DNA of 64,000 nt, taken from Microbacterium paraoxydans (lineage in GTDB: Bacteria > Actinomycetota > Actinomycetes > Actinomycetales > Microbacteriaceae). The stretch's first letter is position 1, and the number at the start of each line of letters is the position of its first letter. Both the position numbers and the translations under genes were made by a program. Of this stretch, positions 25,651 to 36,706 are shown in pieces. Location: positions 1,798,001 through 1,862,000 of the forward strand of contig NZ_CP064873.1 of the NCBI RefSeq assembly GCF_019056515.1, given 5' to 3'. The notes beneath the pieces were generated by a model, which saw only the letters and a program-made list of their open reading frames with translations, made no database searches and was not told where the DNA came from.

Positions 25651-26259
25651 ATGGAAGAACGTCAACCGCTCGCCGTGCGCTCGGAGATCCTCGCGCCGAC
25701 CTGGGACGCCACGCAACGCCGGGTGCTCGACGCCGCCGACGAGCTGCTCGTCCGCGCCGGCGTCCACGGGGTGACGATCGCCGCCCTCGCGCGTCGTTCC
25801 GGTCTCAGCCGGCCCACCATCTACCGGACGTGGCGGGATGCCGACGACGTCGTCCGATCCGCGCTCCTCCGGCGGGTCGCCGACCTCCTCAGCCGGTTCC
25901 CCGCGACGACCGGCTCCCGGGACGCGCTCGTCGCGGACGTGCTGCGGTTCACCTCCCTGTTCCGGGCCGACCCCGTGTACGGCCACCTCCTCGACGAGGA
26001 ACCCGAGGCGTTCACGCGCTACACCCTGCACCGGGTGGGGTCCAGCCAGCGACTCATCCTCCAGTGGCTCGCCGACGCGATCGCGGCGGCGCAGGCCCAG
26101 GGCTCGGTTCGCGCGGGTGACCCCGGCGAGATCGCCGTCATGCTGCTCCTGATCGCCCAGTCCGCCGTGCTGTCGCACGGCACGGTGGCCGACCTCATCG
26201 ACGAGAAGGCGTGGGAACGCGAGCTCCGCGCCGCGCTGGACGGCCACCTCCGGCCATGA
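25651..26259 (+). CDS. TetR/AcrR-family transcriptional regulator
   Basis: 202 aa. The N-terminal helix-turn-helix (about 22-68) reads RRVLDAADELLVRAGVHGVT, then IAALARRSGLSRPTIYRTW, the TetR signature. The C-terminal ligand domain is Leu/Ala-rich with no recognisable ligand motif. It overlaps glpD by 4 bp (ATGA) and is divergent from the lipid-enzyme operon, so it most likely controls both. Ligand unknown; an acyl-CoA or glycerolipid intermediate would fit the neighbours. Confidence 0.88.
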   Translation: MEERQPLAVRSEILAPTWDATQRRVLDAADELLVRAGVHGVTIAALARRSGLSRPTIYRTWRDADDVVRSALLRRVADLLSRFPATTGSRDALVADVLRFTSLFRADPVYGHLLDEEPEAFTRYTLHRVGSSQRLILQWLADAIAAAQAQGSVRAGDPGEIAVMLLLIAQSAVLSHGTVADLIDEKAWERELRAALDGHLRP

Positions 26260-27698
26260 CCCCCGCCCCGACTGCCCTCCACGCGGCCCGCCGCCGAAGC
26301 GATCTCGCCGCGGCGGCAGACGGCACCTGCGACGTCCTCGTGGTCGGCGGCGGGATCACCGGGACGGGCGTGGCCCTGGACGCCGCGTCGCGCGGTCTCC
26401 GGGTGACCCTCATCGAGGCGGAGGACCTCGCCTTCGGGACGAGCCGGTTCAGCTCGAAGCTCGTCCACGGCGGCCTGCGGTACCTCGCGACGGGCGACGT
26501 GGCGACGGCGCGCGAGAGTGCGCGGGAGCGGCATCTCCTGATGTCGGTGATCGCGCCCCACCTCATCCGTCCGCTCGGACAGCTGCTCCCGTTCGCCCCC
26601 GGTGTCAGCGGCCGCCAGCGGGGGGCCGGGGCGGCGGGGATGGCGATGGGCGACCTCCTCCGGCTGCAGGCGCGCACGAGCGCGAAGACCCTCCCCGGGC
26701 CGCACCCCGTCGGGGCCGCGAGGGCGCTGCGCCTGTTCCCCGCCCTGAACCCCCGCGGACTGCGCGGCGGCATGGTCACGTACGACGGCCAGCTGTCCGA
26801 TGACGCCGCCCTCGTCGTCGCGGTCGCGCGTACGGCGGCCGGTCTCGGCGCGCGGATCCTCACCAGGGTCCGCGCCGAGCGGCTGCACGCGGACGGCGCT
26901 GCAGCGACGGACACGCTCACCGGGGAACGCATCGATATCCGGGCGCGGACGGTCATCAACGCCACCGGGGTGTGGGCGGCGACCCTCGACGACGGCCTCA
27001 CCCTGCGCCCGAGCCGCGGCACCCACATCGTCCTGGACGCCGCGGATCTCGGCGATCCGGCCGCGGCGCTGACCATCCCGCTGGAAGGTTCTGTCAGCCG
27101 CTACGTGTTCGCCCTGCCACAGCGCGGCGGGCGTGTCCTCGTCGGTCTCACCGATGTCGACGCGCCGGGTCCCATCCCCTCCGTCGCCGAGCCCACCGAG
27201 GCCGAGATCGGCTTCCTCCTGGAGACACTGAACCGCCTGCTCGCGGTGCCGGTGGCGCGGGACCGCGTCCGCGGAGCCTTCGCCGGCCTCCGTCCGCTCG
27301 TCGACACCGGAGCGGCCGAGACCGCAGACGTCTCCCGTCGGCATCTCGTGCGCGCCTCCGCCTCGGGGGTGATCTCCGTTCTCGGCGGCAAGCTGACGAC
27401 CTACCGGCGGATGGCCGAGGACGCCGTGGACCTGGCGGTGCGGCAGTACGGCCTCCGTGCCGGCCCCAGTGGCACCGCGACCCTGCGCCTGATCGACGAT
27501 TCCGCACCGGGCGATGTCGTCGAGGGCGGCGCACTCTCCCGCGCCGCCGTCGAGCACGCTGTGCGTTCGCAAGGCGCGATGACCGCAGCCGATGTGCTCG
27601 ACCGCCGCACGCGGATCGGGCTCGTCTCCGACGACCGCGCCCGAGCCCTTCCGGCGGTGGAGCGGATCGTCGCCGAGACCCTCGCCGACCTGCCCTGA
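26256..27698 (+). CDS. glpD: FAD-dependent glycerol-3-phosphate dehydrogenase
   Basis: 480 aa. The FAD site DVLVVGGGITGTGVALDAAS starts near residue 25. FGTSRFSSKLVHGGLRYL is the GlpD signature, YDGQLSDDAALVVAVARTA follows, and a C-terminal VISVLGGKLTTYRRMAEDAV matches the family. It oxidises glycerol-3-phosphate to DHAP with quinone reduction at the membrane. It is shorter than E. coli GlpD at the C-terminus. Coupled to the TetR gene (ATGA), and convergent with dxs. DHAP is the precursor of the alkyl-DHAP synthase reaction across the divergent promoter. Confidence 0.9.
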   Translation: MTPAPTALHAARRRSDLAAAADGTCDVLVVGGGITGTGVALDAASRGLRVTLIEAEDLAFGTSRFSSKLVHGGLRYLATGDVATARESARERHLLMSVIAPHLIRPLGQLLPFAPGVSGRQRGAGAAGMAMGDLLRLQARTSAKTLPGPHPVGAARALRLFPALNPRGLRGGMVTYDGQLSDDAALVVAVARTAAGLGARILTRVRAERLHADGAAATDTLTGERIDIRARTVINATGVWAATLDDGLTLRPSRGTHIVLDAADLGDPAAALTIPLEGSVSRYVFALPQRGGRVLVGLTDVDAPGPIPSVAEPTEAEIGFLLETLNRLLAVPVARDRVRGAFAGLRPLVDTGAAETADVSRRHLVRASASGVISVLGGKLTTYRRMAEDAVDLAVRQYGLRAGPSGTATLRLIDDSAPGDVVEGGALSRAAVEHAVRSQGAMTAADVLDRRTRIGLVSDDRARALPAVERIVAETLADLP

Positions 27699-27726
27699 CG
27701 GGCAGCGGACGCCGGGGGATCCTCCG

Positions 27727-29667
27727 TCAGTGACGCTCGTGGAGCGGGAGCTCGATCGCGCCGGTCTCACCGGCGTGGCGGGCCTTCGGGATGCGGGTGC
27801 CCAGCACCTGCGCCACGACGTCCTGGGCGATCTTCGAGGCGGTGAGACCGGCGTCGGCGAGGATCTGATCGCGCGACGCGTGATCGATGAACTCGTCGGG
27901 AAGGCCCAGCTCGTCCACCGCAGTGTCGATCCCCGCCTCGCGGAGCACCTGCCGCACGCGGGTGCCGATGCCACCCACGCGGATGCCGTCCTCCAGCGTG
28001 ATCACCAGGCGATGCCGCGCCGCCAGCTCGACCACCGAGGGCTGCACCGGGATCGCCCACCGCGGGTCGATCACGGTGGCGCCGATGCCCTGGGCGCGCA
28101 GCCGGTCGGCCACGTCGAGAGCCAGAGCGGCGAACGGGCCGATGGCGACGATGAGGACGTCTTCGCCCTCGCCGCGCGCCAGCACGTCCACGCCGTCCGC
28201 GAGGCGCTCGAGCGCCGGCAGATCGGCCGAGACGTCGCCCTTCGGGAAGCGGATGACGGTCGGAGCGTCCTCGACGGCGACCGCTTCGTCCAGCGCCTCG
28301 GTCAGACGCGCACCGTCACGGGGCGCCGCGATGCGGATGTGCGGGACGATCTGCAGCATGGCCAGATCCCACATGCCGTGGTGACTCGGGCCGTCGGGAC
28401 CCGTGACGCCGGCCCGATCGAGCACGAAGGTCACGCCCGCGCGGTGCAGCGCGACGTCCATGAGCACCTGGTCGAACGCCCGTCCCATGAACGTGGCGTA
28501 CACGGCGACGACCGGGTGCAGGCCGCCGTACGCGAGTCCGGCGGCCGAGGCCACCGCGTGCTGCTCGGCGATGCCGACGTCGTAGACACGGTCGGGGAAG
28601 CGCTCCGCGAAGGGGGCGAGGCCGGTGGGCCGGAGCATCGCCGCGGTGATGGCGATCACGTCCGAGCGGCGCTCGCCGACCTTCACGAGGGCGTCGGAGA
28701 AGACGTCGGTCCACCCGCGGCCGCCCGAGGACAGCGTCTCCCCCGTCGTCGGGTCGATCTTGCCGACCGCGTGGAACTGGTCGGCCTCATCGTCGCGGGC
28801 CGGCTGATACCCGCGGCCCTTCTCGGTGATCGCGTGCACGATGACGGGTGCGCCGTAGGACTTCGCCAGCTCCAGGGTCTCCAGCAGCGCCGGAAGATCG
28901 TGGCCGTCGACGGGACCGAGGTACTTGATGTCGAGGTTGGAGTACAGGGCCTCGTTGTTGGTGAACCGCGAGAGGAATCCGTGGGTGCCGCCGCGCACTC
29001 CGCGGAACACCGCTCGACCCACCGGCCCGAACGCGCGGAAGAGGCGATCGGACTTGTGGTGGAGGTCCTTGTACGCCGCCGCAGTGCGGACCCGGTTCAG
29101 GAAGCGGGACATGCCGCCGATGGTCGGCGCGTAGGAGCGGCCGTTGTCGTTGACGACGATCACGAGGTTGCGGTCGTTGTCGTCGGAGATGTTGTTCAGC
29201 GCCTCCCACGTCATGCCGCCGGTCAGCGCGCCGTCGCCGACGACCGCGACGACGTGTCGGTCCGCGCGGCCGGTCGCGGTGAGTGCTCGGGATACGCCGT
29301 CGGCCCAGCTCAGCGAGCTGGAGGCGTGAGAGGACTCGACGACGTCGTGCGGGCTCTCCGCACGCTGCGGGTAGCCCGCGAGCCCCTCCCGGACGCGCAG
29401 CTTCGAGAAGTCCTGGCGGCCGGTGAGTATCTTGTGGACATAGGACTGGTGGCCGGTGTCGAAGATGAAGGGGTCGTCCGGCGAGGAGAACACACGGTGC
29501 AGGGCGATCGTGAGCTCCACGACACCGAGGTTGGGACCGAGGTGCCCACCCGTCTGCGAGACGTTCTCGACGAGGAAAGCCCGGATCTCCGCAGCGAGTT
29601 CTTCCAGTTGCTCCGGCGAGAGCCGATCAAGATCGCGCGGTCCAGAGATGCTCGGAAGAATGGGCAT
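27727..29667 (-). CDS. dxs: 1-deoxy-D-xylulose-5-phosphate synthase
   Basis: 646 aa, full length. It has the N-terminal substrate/ThDP tract GGHLGPNLGVVELTIALH, DTGHQSYVHKILTGR, the ThDP/Mg motif GDGALTGGMTWEALNNI, the transketolase-type catalytic Glu in YDVGIAEQHAVASAAGL and GPDGPSHHGMWDL. It condenses pyruvate and glyceraldehyde-3-phosphate, the first step of the MEP isoprenoid pathway. GAGGAGG is 5 nt before the ATG; TAGGAT about 60 nt upstream is a candidate -10. Monocistronic. Confidence 0.97.
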   Translation of the reverse strand: MPILPSISGPRDLDRLSPEQLEELAAEIRAFLVENVSQTGGHLGPNLGVVELTIALHRVFSSPDDPFIFDTGHQSYVHKILTGRQDFSKLRVREGLAGYPQRAESPHDVVESSHASSSLSWADGVSRALTATGRADRHVVAVVGDGALTGGMTWEALNNISDDNDRNLVIVVNDNGRSYAPTIGGMSRFLNRVRTAAAYKDLHHKSDRLFRAFGPVGRAVFRGVRGGTHGFLSRFTNNEALYSNLDIKYLGPVDGHDLPALLETLELAKSYGAPVIVHAITEKGRGYQPARDDEADQFHAVGKIDPTTGETLSSGGRGWTDVFSDALVKVGERRSDVIAITAAMLRPTGLAPFAERFPDRVYDVGIAEQHAVASAAGLAYGGLHPVVAVYATFMGRAFDQVLMDVALHRAGVTFVLDRAGVTGPDGPSHHGMWDLAMLQIVPHIRIAAPRDGARLTEALDEAVAVEDAPTVIRFPKGDVSADLPALERLADGVDVLARGEGEDVLIVAIGPFAALALDVADRLRAQGIGATVIDPRWAIPVQPSVVELAARHRLVITLEDGIRVGGIGTRVRQVLREAGIDTAVDELGLPDEFIDHASRDQILADAGLTASKIAQDVVAQVLGTRIPKARHAGETGAIELPLHERH

Positions 29668-29776
29668 CTGCGCCTCCTCACAGGCCTCGGCAGAGCGTCC
29701 GAACGGGTGCGGACGTCTTCCCGATCCTACCGCTCGGAGCCGGGAATCCCCCGAGGGCGGGAGACCCTTGACACGC

Positions 29777-29812
29777 CGAAGGGGCCCGTGTCCGTGGACA
29801 CGAGCCCCTTCG
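29777..29812 (-). terminator. Terminator downstream of acnA
   Basis: A 17-arm inverted repeat beginning CGAAGGGGC and ending GCCCCTTCG (one internal mismatch, tight loop) lies 11 bp past the acnA stop. Confidence 0.7.
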
Positions 29813-29822
29813 TCGTCGCGGC

Positions 29823-32657
<2,835 letters not shown>

Positions 32658-32782
32658 GAATCCGTCTCCTTCTATTCGGATGGGAGCGACAGGCGCCTCC
32701 ATCTTGCTCGCCGGTGCGGCCGCGCGGCTAGCAAGGGGGACCTAACCAGTCTGCTCCGCGCTGGTCACCGGCGAAAGCCCGT

Positions 32783-32808
32783 GATTTATCTTGATGTCGA
32801 GATAAATC
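32783..32808. promoter_or_regulatory. Palindromic operator-like site upstream of acnA
   Basis: GATTTATCT (32783-32791) is repeated inverted as AGATAAATC (32800-32808) around TGATGTCG, giving a core TATCTTGATGTCGAGATA-like operator. The outer bases GTGAT/ATCAC extend it imperfectly. It sits between acnA and the end of DUF3159 in an AT-rich island that stands out from the surrounding GC. From memory it resembles the TCTTGATxTCAAGA-type sites of the MarR-family regulator TamR on actinobacterial aconitase genes; that link is inference. Confidence 0.6.
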
Positions 32809-32810
32809 TA

Positions 32811-33545
32811 TCACGCCGCCGCGGGGTCGTCGTGCGACGACGCGCGGGGATAGAGCGCACGGACGACCAGCCAGGTCACCGCGATCAGGGGCGCGAACAA
32901 CGGCAGTCCCATCACGAGCTTGAGGGTCCCGAGAGCGGTGACGTCGCCGGCCAGGTACAGCGGGAACTGCACGATCAGTCGGGCGAAGAACAGCGCGGCC
33001 CAGGCGATGCCCAACCAGAAGAAGGCCCGCCGCTTGCGACGGTCCGCACGCCAGGCGGTTCCCTCCCCCATGAGGAAGCCGACCGCGAGACCGATGACGG
33101 ACCAGCCGATGAGCGCCGAGACGAGGATCGCCGACCCGTAGACCGCGTTCGTGATGAGGCCGGGGACGAAGTTGTCCTCGCCGCGGCCCGTCCACAGGGC
33201 CAGACCGGCGGCGGCCACGGCCGCGATCAGTCCGCCGAGGGCGGCCGACGGCGGAGACTTCTGCACCAGCCGGACGACGGTGAACACGGCGGCCAGACCG
33301 ACGGACACTCCGAGGGGCAGCAGCAGGGGCTCAGGCCGAAGGGTGAACAGGATCACGAACGCGAGGCTCGGGAGCACCGACTCAAGGATCCCGCGCCAGC
33401 CGCCCATGGCCGACCAGACGACCTTGTGCGTGCTCGCGCTCTCGGACGGGTCGAGCCCGGCCTTGCGCGCGGCGCCGCCGAGTGCTGCTCCGAGGATCTC
33501 CGACGCGCTCTGCGTGCGCGGCTCCTCGGCGTCCGGCGTGGTCAC
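32811..33545 (-). CDS. DUF3159 integral membrane protein
   Basis: 244 aa with five to six hydrophobic segments. It begins with a soluble N-terminus (SASEILGAALGGAARKAGL), then WSAMGGWRGILESVLPSLAF, a conserved-looking ARLIVQFPLYLAGDVTALG and a short His/Asp tail. This matches DUF3159, an actinobacterial membrane family of unknown function that travels with DUF3710 and dut, as here. GTG start overlaps the DUF3710 stop by 4 bp. Last gene of a dut-DUF3710-DUF3159 operon. Confidence 0.83.
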   Translation of the reverse strand: MTTPDAEEPRTQSASEILGAALGGAARKAGLDPSESASTHKVVWSAMGGWRGILESVLPSLAFVILFTLRPEPLLLPLGVSVGLAAVFTVVRLVQKSPPSAALGGLIAAVAAAGLALWTGRGEDNFVPGLITNAVYGSAILVSALIGWSVIGLAVGFLMGEGTAWRADRRKRRAFFWLGIAWAALFFARLIVQFPLYLAGDVTALGTLKLVMGLPLFAPLIAVTWLVVRALYPRASSHDDPAAA

Positions 33546-34129
33546 GCGGAGCCCGGCGTCGCCGGCATCTTCAGCGGGATGAGGTCGCGCGGCGGCATGG
33601 GCGCTCCCCCGCGGACGACGACGATCGAGCGGAAGAGGTCCTCGACCTTCGCCGCCGCCTCCGGGTCGGACGCCGCCGCACCGCCGATCACACCGCGCAG
33701 GAACCAGCGGGGCCCGTCGATGCCGATGAAGCGCGCGAGGCGCAGGCCGGAGCCTTCACTGGCGGTCGCGGGCACCTCCGCGAGCAGCTCCTTGCCGAGC
33801 GGCCCCTCGCGCTCCTCGACGCGACCGCCCTGCGCCTTGACCTGGTCGCGCAGCTGGACGCGCGTCTCGTCCCACAGACCGCCGCTGCGCGGAGCCGCGA
33901 ACGGCTGCACCTGGAGCGACGACTCGGCGTAGTCGAGCCCGACCGCCACGATGCGCTTGCTCTGCTCCTCCACCTCGAGCCGCAGGTTCAGTCCCTCGCG
34001 CGGCAGGATCTTGATCCCGCCGAGGTCGATGTACGGGCGGACGGGGTTCGCCTCGGAGTCGTCGAACGGGCCCTCGGTGGCGCGGTTCTCCGGCGCCGAC
34101 TTGGAAGGAGTCTCGTTGCTGTCGGTCAT
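33542..34129 (-). CDS. DUF3710 protein
   Basis: 195 aa soluble protein of the DUF3710 family: YIDLGGIKILPREGLNLRLE, QVQPFAAPRSGGLWDETR, then IDGPRWFLRGVIGGAAA. It is found next to dut in most actinobacteria; no activity is known. ATG start overlaps the dut stop by 4 bp. The N-terminal 25 residues are Ser/Glu/Asn-rich and probably disordered. Confidence 0.85.
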   Translation of the reverse strand: MTDSNETPSKSAPENRATEGPFDDSEANPVRPYIDLGGIKILPREGLNLRLEVEEQSKRIVAVGLDYAESSLQVQPFAAPRSGGLWDETRVQLRDQVKAQGGRVEEREGPLGKELLAEVPATASEGSGLRLARFIGIDGPRWFLRGVIGGAAASDPEAAAKVEDLFRSIVVVRGGAPMPPRDLIPLKMPATPGSA

Positions 34130-34596
34130 TTCGCCTGTCCTGCTTCGTTCTCGGGGGTCTGTGCCTGGTAGCCGGTCGAGCCGAATCCGCCGGCGCCGCG
34201 AACGCTGTCCGGCAGCTCGTCGACCGGGAGGAACCGGGCACGGGTGACGGGCATCACGATGAGCTGTGCGATGCGATCGCCGACGGCGACATCGTACGCG
34301 CTGTGGATGTCCGTGTTGATCAGGCTGACCTTGATCTCGCCCCGGTAGCCGGCGTCGACGGTGCCGGGAGAGTTCACGATCGAGATACCGTGCTTCGCCG
34401 CGAGACCGCTGCGGGGCACCACGAAGGCCGCATAGCCGTCCGGCAGCGCGATGCGCACGCCGGTGGGAACGAGAGCGCGCTCCCCCGGCTCCAGCCGCAC
34501 GGCCTCGGCGGCGACGAGATCGGCTCCGGCGTCACCCGGATGCGCATAGCCGGGGACCGCTGCGGCGATAATGGGGACATCAACGGAATCGGTCAC
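34126..34596 (-). CDS. dut: dUTP diphosphatase
   Basis: 156 aa trimeric dUTPase with all five motifs: HPGDAGADL, VVPRSGLAAKHG, NSPGTVDAGYRGEI, DRIAQLIV and the C-terminal GGFGSTGY flap. It hydrolyses dUTP to dUMP, keeping uracil out of DNA and feeding thymidylate synthesis. GTG start with TAGCCT 6 nt upstream, so the transcript is probably leaderless. Its start codon is only 3 bp from the ATG of the divergent DUF3093 gene. Confidence 0.95.
   Translation of the reverse strand: MTDSVDVPIIAAAVPGYAHPGDAGADLVAAEAVRLEPGERALVPTGVRIALPDGYAAFVVPRSGLAAKHGISIVNSPGTVDAGYRGEIKVSLINTDIHSAYDVAVGDRIAQLIVMPVTRARFLPVDELPDSVRGAGGFGSTGYQAQTPENEAGQAK
34567..34572 (+). promoter_or_regulatory. Candidate -10 of DUF3093 gene, inside dut
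   Basis: GATAAT lies 27 bp before ATG 34600 and within the 5' coding end of the divergent dut gene. Confidence 0.4.
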
Positions 34597-34599
34597 CCC

Positions 34600-35073
34600 A
34601 TGAGGCTAATGCAGAACCCCGCAACGGACGCACGTCCCCGCTACCACGAACGCCTGGCCCCCAGCCTGTGGCTGCTGGTCACGATCGCCCTGGCGGGACC
34701 GATGGTGTCCCTGATCTTCGTGCCGGTCGGCTCGACCTTCGCGCTGCTGCTCGGCGGAGCGGTGTCCGCGCTGCTCGTGGTGGCGGCCATCGCCCTGGCT
34801 CCGGTCGTCTCGGTGCAGGACGGCGTGCTCCGCGCCGGACCCGCCCACATCGACGTGCGCCACCTCGGCGAGCCGGTGGCGCTGACCGGCGACGAGGCAC
34901 GGGCCGCACGAGGACCGGAGCTCCCGGCTCGCGGGTGGCACCTCATCCGCGGCGGCATCGACGGTGTCGTCGTGGTGCCGAACATCGACGAGGCAGACCC
35001 CGTCATCGCGTGGACGATCTCGACCAGGACGCCCGATCGGCTCGCCGCGGCCATCCGCGCGGCGCGGGGCTGA
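34600..35073 (+). CDS. DUF3093 membrane protein
   Basis: 157 aa. RYHERLAPSLWLL leads into two transmembrane segments (about 25-45 and 48-70), followed by a soluble beta domain with ISTRTPDRLAAAI at the end. This is the DUF3093 pattern, of unknown function, regularly divergent from dut. ATG 34600 and ATG 34609 are both possible; neither has a strong ribosome site. Candidate -10 GATAAT at 34567-34572 lies inside dut, so the two promoters overlap the opposite genes. Confidence 0.8.
   Translation: MRLMQNPATDARPRYHERLAPSLWLLVTIALAGPMVSLIFVPVGSTFALLLGGAVSALLVVAAIALAPVVSVQDGVLRAGPAHIDVRHLGEPVALTGDEARAARGPELPARGWHLIRGGIDGVVVVPNIDEADPVIAWTISTRTPDRLAAAIRAARG
34603..34608 (-). promoter_or_regulatory. 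Candidate -10 for leaderless dut transcript (start 34596)
   Basis: TAGCCT, 6 nt before GTG 34596. It lies inside the first codons of the divergent DUF3093 gene. Confidence 0.5.
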
Positions 35074-35095
35074 CCGCCCCCCGGAGAAACGACAG

Positions 35096-35126
35096 CGCGC
35101 CCCTGACCGGATGGTCGGGGGCGCGT
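35096..35126. terminator. Bidirectional stem-loop terminator
   Basis: CGCGCCCC-T-GACC pairs with GGTC-G-GGGGCGCG around a 4-nt loop, between the converging DUF3093 and DUF4193 genes. Confidence 0.7.
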
Positions 35127-35148
35127 GAGGCGTCGCGCAGAGGGCTGC

Positions 35149-35442
35149 TCAGGCAGCGCACTCCTTGCAGATGGGGCCATCGGGTCCCTCGTGGTCGAGC
35201 TGCGAGCGGTGCTTCACGAGGAAGCAGCTCATGCAGGTGAACTCGTCCTGCTGCGCGGGCAGCACGACGACATCCAGCTCGAGATCGGAGAGGTCCGCGC
35301 CCGGGAGATCGAAGTTCGACGGGTTGTCGGAGTCCTCGTCTCCGGTCGTGCCGGACAGCTTGTCCGGCACACGCTCCTTGAGGGCTTCGATCGACTCGGA
35401 GTCGTCTTCACTCTTTCGGGGAGCGTCGTAATCGGTTGCCAT
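35149..35442 (-). CDS. DUF4193 zinc-ribbon-like small protein
   Basis: 97 aa. The first half is acidic (ATDYDAPRKSEDDSES, then DLSDLELDVVVLPAQQ). The second half has two CxxC pairs, FTCMSCFLVKHRSQL and PICKECAA, likely one zinc site. It is the actinobacterial DUF4193 family, function unknown. ATG 35442 is favoured by GGAG about 9 nt before it over an ATG 21 nt earlier. Divergent from sepH, a frequent arrangement. Confidence 0.85.
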   Translation of the reverse strand: MATDYDAPRKSEDDSESIEALKERVPDKLSGTTGDEDSDNPSNFDLPGADLSDLELDVVVLPAQQDEFTCMSCFLVKHRSQLDHEGPDGPICKECAA

Positions 35443-35641
35443 GCGGTGAATCTCCACTTTCATGGTGCGAGTGGGCGGGTGCGCCGTCGGGTAATCGGCG
35501 GCCATAGTTTGCATGACCGGCGGGCGTTTCGCAAATGCCCTCCCATGCGACAGGGCAAACTCACGGCACGCCCGCCGTATTCCCTCTCCCGACGCGTCTC
35601 CCGTGACACCATGAACGCACACCCATCAGAGGGGCATTCGC

Positions 35642-36691
35642 ATGGAAAACGTCACCATCGTCGGCACAGAAGCAGGAGTGCTCGTCCTCGCGACCGAGGC
35701 GGGCGAGCGGTTCGCGCTGCCCATCGACGCCGTGCTGCAGCGGGAGATCCGCCGCGCGACCCGCCAGGCCGAGCCGGCGGCGCAGAAGCTCGCCGCGAGT
35801 CCGCGGGACATCCAGGCCCAGATCCGCGCCGGTCTCACCGCCGCAGAGGTCGCGGAGCTCCTCGGGATCAGCGTCGACGACGTCGCGCGCTTCGAGGGTC
35901 CCGTCCTCGCCGAGCGGGAGCACATCATCGGGCAGGCGCTCGCCGTCCCCGTCCTCATCGGCAGCGAGGTCGAGCCCGACGCGCAGCCGACGTTCGGCGC
36001 CGCGGTGCGCGCCAAGCTGGCCGAGGTGGGCGCGTCGTCCGAGCGCTGGGCGAGCTGGAAGGAGGAGTCCGGCTGGATCATCAAGCTGGAGTTCTCCGCC
36101 AACGACGTCGAGCACGACGCGCGTTGGAGCTTCGACCCTCGGCGGAGCGCCCTCTCGCCGCTGAACGCCGACGCCACGCAGCTCTCGCGACAGGGGTCCC
36201 TGCCGGAGGGCCTGATCCCGCGTCTGCGAGCCGTGGAGGCCGACCGCGCCGCCTCGCCCTACAAGGACGACAGCCGCTTCGACTCCGGCGCCTTCGGACC
36301 GCGCCTCGTCCCGGCTCCCGCGGCCGAGGCAGAGGAGCCGGCGCAGCCCGAGCGCTCGGCGCCGGCGGTCCAGGACGCCGCGATCAACCGCGCCCCCGAC
36401 GCCGCCTCGACGAGCCCCGAGACCGCCGATCTCCTCGAGGCCCTGCGCCGTCGCCGCGGCCAGCGCGAGGCGGCGCCGATCGAGCACGAGATCGAGGACG
36501 TTCAGGACGACACCGATCCGATCGCCCTCTTCGCCGCATTGGAGGAGCCGGACGACGAGCCCGCGGCCCCGGAGCCCACGCCTCGTCAGCCGTCCTCGAA
36601 CGACGCCGGCGACAGCGGCGGCCGTCGGCGGCGCCGCAACGCCATGCCGTCGTGGGACGAGATCGTCTTCGGAGCACGCACCGACGAATGA
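35642..36691 (+). CDS. sepH: Septation protein SepH (DUF3071)
   Basis: 349 aa. The N-terminal DUF3071 domain has ENVTIVGTEAGVLVLA, RFALPIDAVLQREIRRA, a helix-turn-helix-like IRAGLTAAEVAELLGISVDDV and REHIIGQALAVPV. A long acidic Pro/Ala-rich linker follows (about 220-330), ending in a basic RRRRNAMPSWDEIVFG motif. SepH stimulates FtsZ assembly at division sites in Streptomyces and Mycobacterium. GAGGGG precedes the ATG. A second in-frame region 5' to it contains no better start. Confidence 0.92.
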   Translation: MENVTIVGTEAGVLVLATEAGERFALPIDAVLQREIRRATRQAEPAAQKLAASPRDIQAQIRAGLTAAEVAELLGISVDDVARFEGPVLAEREHIIGQALAVPVLIGSEVEPDAQPTFGAAVRAKLAEVGASSERWASWKEESGWIIKLEFSANDVEHDARWSFDPRRSALSPLNADATQLSRQGSLPEGLIPRLRAVEADRAASPYKDDSRFDSGAFGPRLVPAPAAEAEEPAQPERSAPAVQDAAINRAPDAASTSPETADLLEALRRRRGQREAAPIEHEIEDVQDDTDPIALFAALEEPDDEPAAPEPTPRQPSSNDAGDSGGRRRRRNAMPSWDEIVFGARTDE

Positions 36692-36706
36692 CCGCGGTCG
36701 CTCGCG

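Noticed and set aside
35500..35560. Inverted repeat TGCCCT/AGGGCA between DUF4193 and sepH as an operator
   Set aside because: Arms are only 6 bp plus partial flanks in GC-rich DNA; this is expected by chance and has no known regulator.
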